Made by a program: the position numbers and the translations under genes. The notes below the pieces were generated by a model. It was not told where the DNA came from. It ran no database searches and saw only the letters and a list, made by a program, of their open reading frames with translations. From Mesorhizobium sp. L2C084A000 (GTDB taxonomy: Bacteria > Pseudomonadota > Alphaproteobacteria > Rhizobiales > Rhizobiaceae), in the NCBI RefSeq assembly GCF_000502875.1, contig NZ_AYWX01000011.1, positions 90,695 through 154,694 on the forward strand: DNA of 64,000 nt, in the 5' to 3' direction. Below, piece by piece: positions 50,225 through 58,954 of this stretch (positions are counted from its first letter, which is position 1; every line of letters starts with the position of its first letter).

Positions 50225-52801
50225 ATGGAGATTGATCAGAGCGAGATATTGAATGCGCTTCCGGTCATGGCGTGGACAACATTGCTGGACGGATCTGTAG
50301 ATTTCATCAATCGACTCTGGTGGGAGTACACGGGCTTTCGAATGGGCCAAAGCGGTGGCTGGGAATGGCAGGCTGCGGCCGAGCCGAGTGATCTGCCACA
50401 ACTGCGTGAAGAGTGGCAAGTGATCCTGAAATCCGGGAAGCCAGGTGAGATGGAAGCGCGCTTGCGGCGCTTGGACGGGAGGTATCGCAGGTTTCTTATG
50501 CAGTTCAACCCGTTGCAGGACAAGGCCGGACGAGTCGTCAAATGGTTGGGGGTAGCGACCGACGTCGAGGATGTTCGGCGCGCAGAGCAAAAGCTGCGGC
50601 GAGGCGAGCTCGACCTGCAGTTGAGTATCGACAGCATCTCTGTACCCACGGAGGTGACGACGGCCACAGGCGAAGTCGAGGGCGTCAATCGACCTGCTCT
50701 GGAATTTTTTGGCAAGACATTGAACGACCTGAAGGAACGGAAAGCCTCCGAAGTCGTCCATCCAGATGATCTCGAACAATCGATTGCTGTCCAATTGGAG
50801 GCGCACCGGTCAAGGAGCGCATACAACATGGAGAGCCGGCTTCGCCGAGCCGACGGGGTGTACCGCTGGAACAACGTCCTCGGCATGCCTTTGCCGGACC
50901 AGCCAGGTAACATCCTACGTTGGCTCGATTTGCTCATGGACATCGATCAAAGGAAGCGGGCCGAAGACGCGCTGGCCGCAAGCGAGCGCAATCTGCGGCT
51001 GACCATCGATACTATCCCGGCCCTGGCATGGTCGGCGCGACCGGACGGTGCGGCCGAGTTTTTGAGTAAGCATTATCTCGACTACATTGGAGTGTCGGCA
51101 GAAAAAGCCCAAGGCTGGGGTTGGTCGTCAGCTGTCCACCCTGACGACCTGGCTGCGCTTACCGCAATCTGGAAGTCTTTGCTCGCCTCGGGATTGCCGG
51201 GCGAGGCCGAAGCGCGGCTTCGTCGCTTTGATGGCGAGTATCGATGGTTCATCTTCCGCGTAAGTCCGTTGCACGACGACAGTGGGAACATTGTCAAATG
51301 GTATGGTGTCAATACTGACATTGAAGACCGGAAGCACAGTGAGGAAAGCTTCCGCGCAATCGTCGAAACGACGCCCGAATCCGTGAAGGTGATTGCACGC
51401 GAGGGCACCGTGCTGCGTGTAAATTCCGCCGGCGCGGTCATGGCTGGCGTTTCGTCGGCCGACGTGCTGGTCGGCCAGAACTTCTTTGACTTTGTCGCTC
51501 CCGAGCACCGCGAAAAGTATAGGGCATTCCACGACAGTATCTGCGCCGGGCAAAAAGCCTTCATCGAGTTCGACCTGATTAATGCGCTTGGCGTTCGCCG
51601 TCACGTGGAGACCCACGCGGCTCCCTTGCGCAACGGAGACCGATCAGTCGCGCAACTGGGAATCACACGCGACATAACCGAGCGAAAGCAGATGGAAGAA
51701 AGGTTGCGGCGCAGCGAGGCATTTCTGGCAGAAGGACAGGATCTGGCTCGAATGGGGAACCTTTCCTGGCGTGTGGCGAGTGGCGACATCGTCTGGTCCG
51801 AACAACTCTACCGGATCTTCGAGTTCGAGCAGGGGACTAGGGTAACGCTCGATCGGATTGCCAGCCGGATCCATCCTGAAGATGAGCCGCAGTTGCAGGA
51901 TATGGTGGCGCGGGCCAAGCGCGGTGAGAGCGATTTCGAATACCAGCCTCGAATCGTGCTGCCTGACGGCTCCATCAAGTACCTACGTTTGATAGCCCAC
52001 CGTGCTCGCGATGATGAAGATCAGGTCGAGTATATCGGGGCAGTGCTCGACATTACGCAACGCCGGCGCTCTGAGGAAGCGGTGGAGAAGCTGCGATCGG
52101 AGCTTGCCCAGGTCACTCGCGTAATGAGCCTTGGCGCATTGACAGCCTCGATAGCTCACGAGGTCAACCAGCCGCTCGCGGGAATACTCACCAATGCCAG
52201 CACCTGCCTTCGCATGCTCGCAAGCGATCCACCCAATATCGAAGTCGCCCGAGAGACAGCGCGACGTGCGATACGTGACAGTAATCGTGCCACGGATGTG
52301 ATCGCGCGATTACGTGCGCTCTTTAGCAAGCGCGAGGTGACCAATGAGCCCGTCGATCTCAACGAGGCCGCGCGAGAAGTCATTGCACTGTCGTCGAGCG
52401 ATTTGCAGCGCAACCGCGTGATGCTCCGTGCCGAACTGGCTGACGACTTACCGCCGGTCGCCGGCGATCGCGTGCAACTGCAGCAGGTGATCATGAACCT
52501 TCTGCGCAACGCCTCGGACGCTATGAGCGTCATCGACGATCGTCCGCGGCTGCTATCCGTCTGCACAAGCCGCGATGCAGATGGCCAAGTTCGCTTTTCT
52601 GTACGCGATGCTGGCATTGGGTTCGGGACGGAGGGCACGGAACGGCTTTTTGAGGCGTTCTATACTACGAAGAGCGAAGGCATGGGAATCGGACTGTCCG
52701 TCAGCCGATCGATCGTCGAGAGGCACAACGGTCGGCTTTGGGCGCAAGCCAATGACGGTCCCGGGGCGACATTCTCGTTCTCGATACCAGATTGTGGCTG
52801 A
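50225..52801 (+). CDS. Multi-PAS sensor histidine kinase (five PAS domains)
   Basis: 858 residues from ATG 50225 (MEIDQSEILNALPVMAWTTL), preceded by AGAGGA; the start matches the beginnings of the kinases at 857 and 9366. Five PAS domains (about 5-120, 125-250, 255-375, 380-500, 505-625), HisKA (about 635-700, SIAHEVNQPLAGILTNASTC) and HATPase_c (about 745-855, NLLRNASDAM, DAGIGF, GMGIGLSVSR). Cytoplasmic by appearance. Closest in the window to the kinase at 9366, with which it shares PAS order. Partners are probably the regulator at 48855 and the receiver at 48234-48638. Confidence 0.92.
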   Translation: MEIDQSEILNALPVMAWTTLLDGSVDFINRLWWEYTGFRMGQSGGWEWQAAAEPSDLPQLREEWQVILKSGKPGEMEARLRRLDGRYRRFLMQFNPLQDKAGRVVKWLGVATDVEDVRRAEQKLRRGELDLQLSIDSISVPTEVTTATGEVEGVNRPALEFFGKTLNDLKERKASEVVHPDDLEQSIAVQLEAHRSRSAYNMESRLRRADGVYRWNNVLGMPLPDQPGNILRWLDLLMDIDQRKRAEDALAASERNLRLTIDTIPALAWSARPDGAAEFLSKHYLDYIGVSAEKAQGWGWSSAVHPDDLAALTAIWKSLLASGLPGEAEARLRRFDGEYRWFIFRVSPLHDDSGNIVKWYGVNTDIEDRKHSEESFRAIVETTPESVKVIAREGTVLRVNSAGAVMAGVSSADVLVGQNFFDFVAPEHREKYRAFHDSICAGQKAFIEFDLINALGVRRHVETHAAPLRNGDRSVAQLGITRDITERKQMEERLRRSEAFLAEGQDLARMGNLSWRVASGDIVWSEQLYRIFEFEQGTRVTLDRIASRIHPEDEPQLQDMVARAKRGESDFEYQPRIVLPDGSIKYLRLIAHRARDDEDQVEYIGAVLDITQRRRSEEAVEKLRSELAQVTRVMSLGALTASIAHEVNQPLAGILTNASTCLRMLASDPPNIEVARETARRAIRDSNRATDVIARLRALFSKREVTNEPVDLNEAAREVIALSSSDLQRNRVMLRAELADDLPPVAGDRVQLQQVIMNLLRNASDAMSVIDDRPRLLSVCTSRDADGQVRFSVRDAGIGFGTEGTERLFEAFYTTKSEGMGIGLSVSRSIVERHNGRLWAQANDGPGATFSFSIPDCG

Positions 52802-53089
52802 AATACTCTCCCTCATGCAGAGCCATGGAGCGGCAGGCATCCGATCGGGCTATCGTCGTACCATCAATTGACGTGCGATGCGAAGCTCAAGCCCTCCTGC
52901 AATGCCCCGTGAAGGCTTGAAAGCCGCGGCATCATCTTTGCAGTCGACACAAAGTCCTCGTGATCGCTTGACGCCGGCGCACAAATTCGCTCGCGAATCC
53001 GGTTCGTCATGCCGAGCGTGGCAACATGCAGCATAAGTACCCGGTCGGTCGAGGCTATTCAAATGCGACCAACATTCAAAGGGGACGTC

Positions 53090-53392
53090 CTACTTTAAGA
53101 CGCCCTGGATGAAGAGCAGGTCCTCATCCCGCGGAAAATCACATATCCCTATGGCGCTCGCCGCATCCTGGATCAGCGCGGCCACCTCATGGGGGTGGGA
53201 GACCATTACTAGGTGCGAAGCGTCCGGGACGACCACGACCTCCCGAGCATGGGCGCGGGTGGCCATGAAAGCCATAGCAGGGGGCGGAATGTTGCGGTCT
53301 GCGGCGCCGTAAATTGACCAGGACGGGATCGTTTTCCACGCCGCCCGAACCGTTCGGTCGGACAGGGCGGCTCGATTCACAGGACGCTGGGC
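53090..53392 (-). pseudogene. Alpha/beta hydrolase C-terminal remnant
   Basis: RPVNRAALSDRTVRAAWKTI, PSWSIYGAADRNIPPPAMAF and VVVVPDASHLVMVSHPHEVA match the C-terminal third of small alpha/beta hydrolases, including the catalytic acid strand (YGAADRNIP) and the His (ASHLVMVSHP). The N-terminal two thirds with the nucleophile are missing; upstream DNA is unrelated. A truncated gene. Confidence 0.65.
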
Positions 53393-53501
53393 GGCGCCAA
53401 TCAGCCGCGCGTCGGCATCGTCTTGACCGCGGCGAAGCTGACGGCCTTTATTATCGCTCCGCTTTTTCGTTGCGGCGGTCAAGCCGACAGCATGCCTGCG
53501 C

Positions 53502-53660
53502 GCTGGGATCGTCACCCTTCTGCTGGCATCTGCCGCAATGACATTGTCGGTGGATCTCACCTGGATCAGCGTCTGCCGTATGGTCCAGGGGCTGGCCGGC
53601 GGCACAATCCTCGTCGCCGGTCAGACACTGCTGCTCTTTCGTTTCCGGAGTCGAAGCCAC
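53502..53660 (+). pseudogene. MFS transporter fragment
   Basis: About 50 residues, IVTLLLASAAMTLSVDLTWI then SVCRMVQGLAGGTILVAGQT LLLFRF. They resemble the third and fourth transmembrane segments and the R-x-x-QG-x-x-GG motif of drug:proton antiporters of the EmrB/DHA2 type. Neither end continues in frame. Overlaps the hydrolase remnant's neighbourhood in a stretch of debris (53393-53960) with nothing else recognisable. Confidence 0.45.
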
Positions 53661-53960
53661 GCGGAGACGAGCCCTCCAGTCATTCAGGAGCTAGCTCAAG
53701 AGGGTCAGCGCGACAGGGTTGTAGTGCGATCGGATCGCCGGGGCTTAAAGGGCGACGGGTGATTGGGAACACCCGATGGACCACTCTCAATCAAGCATCG
53801 CAGCGCTCCTCTTCGCAGGGAATTGAGCCGTTTCTTCCTCAAGGGTGTGTGCCGAAGTTTGAAGGTCTGCGAAATTCGCCGTACTAGGCCGTGAACTCAT
53901 AAATGCGGTATGACTGAGATGGGTGTGGAAAGAGGACATCCGCTTCTATAGGGATGGAGG

Positions 53961-54104
53961 ATGGTAGACCCACTACTTCTCACCTTCGTTGCACCAATAG
54001 TCGTGATCGTTGCCTCCGCTATTGGCTTGCGGTTCGGTTTCCCCTTTTGGCTCGCCATTCCATTTGATGCCGTTGTTTTCGTGGTGGCCGGGTATTCTTC
54101 ATGA
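53961..54104 (+). CDS. Possible small hydrophobic membrane protein
   Basis: 47 residues with two hydrophobic segments (PLLLTFVAPIVVIVASAIGL and FPFWLAIPFDAVVFVVAG). GGAGG is present but very close to the ATG, so initiation is uncertain. A further hydrophobic stretch follows in another frame to about 54290, which suggests that a longer membrane protein has been broken. Family unknown. Confidence 0.3.
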   Translation: MVDPLLLTFVAPIVVIVASAIGLRFGFPFWLAIPFDAVVFVVAGYSS

Positions 54105-54590
54105 GGGCGTTCAGCAGAGCTGCCTCATTGCTGAAAGCGAATGCATTGGCGCAACAGCCACTGTCTACATCGTCTCCGGCTTCTGGTTCATGGCCGTTGT
54201 GACCCTGATCGCCAGCGCTGCCCTCGAGCATCTCGCCGGAGGCTTTTACGTCGACCAGATAGGCGCGGATAAGGCAAATGCTGCCGTGGTCAGAACAAGC
54301 CCACGCTCATCTTCGTCCCGAAGCAGGCTGGCGAGACGGTTCAAACCGTCGTGAAAGTTTGGGGCTCTGACTTTGTGGGGTCCACGGCGCAGTTCTCCTA
54401 CCGCGTTGTCTTAACAGCCTTCTCACTTCTTCCAAGTGGGTATGCCTTGGGAAAATGCGCGCCCCTTGTACCCGGAACCCGACACCGCGGGTGGCCATGC
54501 TGGTTGAGCTAGCTTCACAATTACTAGTTTGCGCTGTACTCATGTGAATGGGGAAATATTAGACATGGGTGCAGCAAAGGGGCGAATATC

Positions 54591-55625
54591 GTGGCAGAGC
54601 TTACCGGGGCGGGTGCCATAGAAATCATCCCGATCCACTTCGACGTACCCGAACACCACCTTGAACTGAAAACCTTCATTGAGACTGCCGCACAGACAGA
54701 GCTGATTATAGCAGGTCTCAATGAGTACCTGTTTGAAGGAAGGCTTGAATATCAAGTTCTAGTACTACCGCCAGAAATCGGAACATTCAAAACCAGATTG
54801 GCAATAGCTGCTGCAACCGCTGCGACAATATCATGGGGTGCTGTCGAAAGCGACATTGGAGCGGCATTCATCAAGGGGCTCACCGGGCATGAACCAGTCT
54901 ATTGGTCGGAACTCGCTGGTGGTTATGTAGGCGAGTTGCTCGCCGACGAGATGAAAGTACCGCCTTCCGCCACTGACGCCCGAATAGAATGCCGTACGGG
55001 CGCACTAATCCTAAGCGAGAGTACAAAATCATTCTTGCAAAAAGACGTTTCAGAACTCAACAAGATCGGTATTCGTCCGATGCAATTCCGAGAAGGTATG
55101 AGGCTCGCAACAAATTCTATGAAGCATGTGCTGCAGATACTAAAATACAGGGAGTTGGGTTCACTGATGCCGATGAATTTCCAATCAGGCGCGGTGACTT
55201 CGGGCGGTTGCATGTGGCGCTTCCGCCGAAGGAAAAGGATCTCGATGACCGGCCATGGCATGTTGCAATTGATACCGTCAAAGTGACGTCGCCCAATTGG
55301 GAGCGCGGCGACAAGCAGCGACAATGGAAGGGCAGAGACAGTTCAGGCCATGAGCGGCTTTTCAGGATCGAAGACGAGCAGTTCTGGCACCTTGTCACAA
55401 ATCAAAAGCTGAATCCGCACATCTTCGATACCATAAAGGTGCAGTGGGGCTTTCCGTTCAGAAATGGGCAAATTGAAGGACACCCGCGTTCTGCGGGTCC
55501 TAGAATATAATGAAAATACCCTAGCGCCGCCGCTTGATGGCAACGCATTGGATGCACTCCTCGGCCAGTATGGAGATATGGTTGGCAGCGCAGCCGGTTC
55601 GGGAGGCTTATTCGACCGACTCTGA
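54591..55625 (+). pseudogene. Hypothetical protein gene with two frameshifts
   Basis: The first 175 codons (MAELTGAGAIEIIPIHFDVP...) continue after a shift near 55100-55125 as ARNKFYEACAADTKIQGVGF and HVAIDTVKVTSPNWERGDKQ, and after a second near 55480 as RVLRVLEYNENTLAPPLDGN to a stop at 55623-55625. The joined protein would be about 345 residues. The middle (PNWERGDKQRQWKG, FWHLVTNQKLNPHIFDTIKV) looks like a conserved but uncharacterised family. I cannot name it. Codon use in the first part is less GC-rich than in its neighbours, so it may be foreign. Confidence 0.55.
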
Positions 55626-56088
55626 TGACTCGGCGACGCTCGGTTCATCACGAAGTGAATAGGATCCAAAGGCTGGGAGCCTTTTCTTTGGAAAACCATA
55701 CGGATCGGCGGGTCATTCTTAGTCTGGATCGTTTCGCTGCCTGATCGGCCCGTTGCGGTAGGTAGGTAGGTGGGCTTTCTCAGATGAGGTATCCGGCGAC
55801 AATGCTCACGCCGACCGTAATGTTCGCTCCTAAAGATTGCAGCCAGAAGCCGTCTGTTCGCTTCGGCCCCAAGGCTGCCGGTCAGCAATGCGCCTCAATG
55901 TGTCATTCCCACGACGCCGTCCATCCACCAAAGCGGACATCACACATTTGCAGGCCACAGGCAAGTTGTGCGCCCGACATCCATCTCGAACGACTGGGGT
56001 CGGTCCTACGCGGACCATCCGAACAATGGCTCGGAGCTATCTTCCTTTGGCTCGGCAGTAGTGCCAGAGTGGACGGAGGGAGCACGAC
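55626..56088. other. Intergenic region, no gene recognised
   Basis: Upstream region of the cyclase gene. Short reading frames only; no copy of the shared element and no clear hairpin. Confidence 0.4.
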
Positions 56089-57855
56089 ATGAGTGAGACC
56101 CGCAAAATAGCAGCGATCCTGGTCTCGGATGTAGTCGGCTACAGTCGGCTAGCCGGCGCGGATGAAGACCGCATCTTGGCACGGCTGCGCGCGCTGCGTA
56201 GCGACCTCATCGACCCCACCATCTCCATTCATCGTGGTCGCGTCGTCAAGCGCACTGGCGACGGGAGCCTCATCGAGTTCAGCAGCGTTGTAGAAGCAGT
56301 GCGCTGCGCGATCGAAGTGCAGAATGCCATGGTTGAGCGCAATGCCGGGGTGCCGGATGACCGCCGCATCGAGTTCCGGATCGGCATTCACCTGGGCGAC
56401 GTCGTGCAAGAACGCGATGGCGACCTTATGGGCGATGGGGTCAATATCGCCGCGCGCCTGGAAGGAATCTGCGAACCTGGCAATATCTGTCTTTCCGAAC
56501 AAGCCTATTGGCAGGTTAAGTCAAGGCTCGATATCGCGATCAACGATCGCGGTGAGGTGCAACTCAAGAACATTGCCTATCCGATCCGGGTTTATTCGCT
56601 GCAGGTCGGCGTCCCAACTAAGGCAAAGCCTGCGGCACCAACTGCGCCTCTTGTTCTAGAGAAGCTTTCGCAGCCGCTCGCACCGCCCGACAAGCCTTCA
56701 ATTGCTGTGCTGCCCTTCATCAACATGAGTGGCGATTCCGAACAGGAATTTTTCACCGACGGGCTGACGGAGGACATCATCACCGATCTGTCGAATGTGT
56801 CCGGCTTCTTCGTGATCGCCCGCAACTCCACCTTTGCCTATAAAGGCAAGCCCACCGACGTCCGTCAGATCGCTCGCGATCTGGGCGTCAAATATGTTCT
56901 CGAGGGCAGCGCCCGCCGATCCAACCACCGGTTGCGCGTCAATGTTCAGCTTATCAATGCGGCAGAAGGCGGCGATCACGTGTGGGCCGAGCGCTTCGAC
57001 CGCGAAATCGCCGACATATTCGACGTTCAGGACGAAGTCACGCGACGCGTTGTTGAAGCGATTTCTGGCAAGCTTGGTGAAAAGAAACTTGTTGCCCGTT
57101 CCCGACCGTCAAATCTCGAAGCCTATGATCTTTGTGTTAGGTCGCGAGGCAAGTGCAACAATTCCAGTTCAGACAATCGTGAGGCGTGTGCTGACCTGGA
57201 GCGTGCCGTTCAGATCGATCCAAACTACTGCGAGGGGCACAGCAATCTTGCCATCTCACTGCTATTTGGCTGGATTATCTGGGGTGAGCCACAGGAACCC
57301 AGCCGCGCAAAGGCTCTGATGCACGCGAAACGGGCCGTGAAAATCGATCCCGACGATTCCCACGCTCGCAGAATCCTAGGCTGCGTTCAGCTTTATGAGC
57401 GCAACTGGGATGAAGCAAAATCCCAATTCGATGCTGCCGTTCAGCTTAATCCCAACAATGCAGATGCGGTTGCGTGGATGGGTGAGCTGCAAATCTACTT
57501 AGGCGATCCGCAAGCGGCGCTGATAGCTTGTGGCGCAGCGCTCCGTATAAATCCTCGTCCACCCGGTTGGTATTTCTGGATCATGGGCATGGCGCAGATT
57601 TCCGCCGGTCACTACGAAGAAGCAGTTGCGTCCTTGAGCCGAGAGGAAACGTACGGGACGGGTTCGAGGGAGCACCTGGTTCCCGCGCTTGCCCTTGCCG
57701 GTCGCGTTCCTGAGGCACAGCAGGAAGCCCGCCTATTTCTGGCGGGCAATCCAAATTGGAAGGTCGGTGATTTGGTGGCGAACTCACCCTTCAAGAGCCC
57801 GAGTGATGCGCAGCCGTTAGTTGATGGCTGGCGTCTGGTGGGGTTGCGGGAATAG
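56089..57855 (+). CDS. Class III adenylate/guanylate cyclase with TolB-like and TPR domains
   Basis: 588 residues. Cyclase catalytic domain (about 1-170): metal Asp in AAILVSDVVGYSRLAG and second Asp in VKRTGDGSLIEF; FRIGIHLGDVV and GDGVNIAARLEGICEPG complete it. A TolB-like N-terminal domain follows (about 200-330: SIAVLPFINMSGDSEQEFFT, DGLTEDIITDLSNVSGFFVI), then TPR repeats (about 360-560: AVQIDPNYCEGHSNLAISLL, AVKIDPDDSHARRILG). A common rhizobial architecture thought to make cAMP; no membrane helix is seen. GGAGG start. Convergent with the EF-hand gene. Confidence 0.92.
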   Translation: MSETRKIAAILVSDVVGYSRLAGADEDRILARLRALRSDLIDPTISIHRGRVVKRTGDGSLIEFSSVVEAVRCAIEVQNAMVERNAGVPDDRRIEFRIGIHLGDVVQERDGDLMGDGVNIAARLEGICEPGNICLSEQAYWQVKSRLDIAINDRGEVQLKNIAYPIRVYSLQVGVPTKAKPAAPTAPLVLEKLSQPLAPPDKPSIAVLPFINMSGDSEQEFFTDGLTEDIITDLSNVSGFFVIARNSTFAYKGKPTDVRQIARDLGVKYVLEGSARRSNHRLRVNVQLINAAEGGDHVWAERFDREIADIFDVQDEVTRRVVEAISGKLGEKKLVARSRPSNLEAYDLCVRSRGKCNNSSSDNREACADLERAVQIDPNYCEGHSNLAISLLFGWIIWGEPQEPSRAKALMHAKRAVKIDPDDSHARRILGCVQLYERNWDEAKSQFDAAVQLNPNNADAVAWMGELQIYLGDPQAALIACGAALRINPRPPGWYFWIMGMAQISAGHYEEAVASLSREETYGTGSREHLVPALALAGRVPEAQQEARLFLAGNPNWKVGDLVANSPFKSPSDAQPLVDGWRLVGLRE

Positions 57856-57887
57856 CGCGTTGGCAGCAAGACTGGAAAGGGGTGCTG

Positions 57888-57910
57888 GTTAGGGCCGCCG
57901 GGCGCCTAAC
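57888..57910. terminator. Hairpin between convergent cyclase and EF-hand genes
   Basis: Stem GTTAGG / CCTAAC around a GC-rich loop (GCCGCCGGGCG) in the 82-bp gap between the two convergent stops. No T-run; may serve both directions. Confidence 0.4.
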
Positions 57911-57937
57911 AGCCAAGAGACGTCCCCTTCGCGCGAC

Positions 57938-58544
57938 CTACGGCGTGTCTTCGCTATTAGTGCCATTTATGCTGGAGCCACGGATGAAGGACTGGATTTC
58001 GTCCAGATCGATCTTGCCATCACCATTCTCGTCGACGCTGCTGAATATCCTGCCAACCGCGCGATGAACCTCGTCCTCGGACAGCGATCCGTCGCCATCC
58101 GTGTCCAACAGCCCGAACGTCAGCCGCATGCCGGCGCCGCATCATTTGATGGTCCCGGTGTCCAGCCATTCTATGTCCTCGGCCCCAGTCACCATGATTC
58201 CGCCTGCGGTCGCCATGACGGCTAGCTTCGTCGTGGCGGCCAGCATCCTCGTTGCGATCGCCTTGGTAGGCTCGGCTATCTTCCTCTCGGAAACGTTCTT
58301 CAGAATCGCGATCCTGCTGCATCCTATCCCGAACCGCTTGCTCAACCATCTGGCGGATCATTTCGCGTATTTTTCCATCCGCTTGTCCGGTCACATCCGG
58401 CAACTGCCCGGCGCCCGGCGGTTCGGTCGCCGGAGCGGGTGCAGGTGTCGAGGGTGCTGGTGTTCCGCTCGTCTGGGCGAGAGCCGGGGAGGCCAAGGCT
58501 ATGAAAGCGGCGGCCGCGGCCGTCGTGCTGTGTGGAAATCTCAT
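57938..58544 (-). pseudogene. Exported EF-hand calcium-binding protein, frameshifted
   Basis: Signal peptide MRFPHSTTAAAAAFIALASP ALAQ, a Pro/Ala/Thr-rich linker, then a charged His/Arg/Asp-rich stretch. After a one-base shift near 58135-58145 come two EF-hands (DTDGDGSLSEDEV and DENGDGKIDLDEI), each with canonical calcium ligands. Together about 200 residues, a periplasmic calcium-binding protein. Start 58544 follows GGAGC. The shift lies in a GC-rich run and may be a sequencing error. Confidence 0.72.
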
Positions 58545-58954
58545 GGCATGCTCCATCGGTCGTGTCTGCTTGGACGGCCAAACTGGAACTCGATCTGATT
58601 GTTCCCCGAAGGGCATCAGGTCACGGCGAATTTAACGGGGCATGTCCCCGTCCGGGCCTCGATCACGGCCTTCGCCAGGAAATACAACCCTCCTTGCTGA
58701 GGCACAGAAGGGAAGCCCGCCTATTTCTTGCGGGCCTGAGCGCTGCCATTCCGCTTCCCGCCCAAAATTGCCGGACAGCTTTGCACCTATCTTGGTCATC
58801 GCGTCATCCCAGCCGCCCACCAAAAGCGGCCCCATGAGCATATCTCCATAATGATCTCAGCATCGGCTTTTTCCTGCCTGACCACCGATCAAGTGTTTTG
58901 TGAACAGCATCGTGCTAATATTGCCGTCACTGCGCTCGGCGAGGAAATCGCAGC
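58545..58954. other. Intergenic region upstream of the second cyclase
   Basis: A minus-strand frame (58841-58632, starting MLMGPLLVGGWDDAMTKIGA) has no recognised family and no good SD. No clear precursor-peptide gene for the YcaO/TfuA pair downstream was seen here. Confidence 0.35.

Noticed and set aside
57720-58740. Short duplicated stretch (AAGCCCGCCTATTTCTGGCG and a near copy at about 58713)
   Set aside because: About 20 bases with a mismatch, no flanking similarity; probably chance or a small relic without functional meaning.
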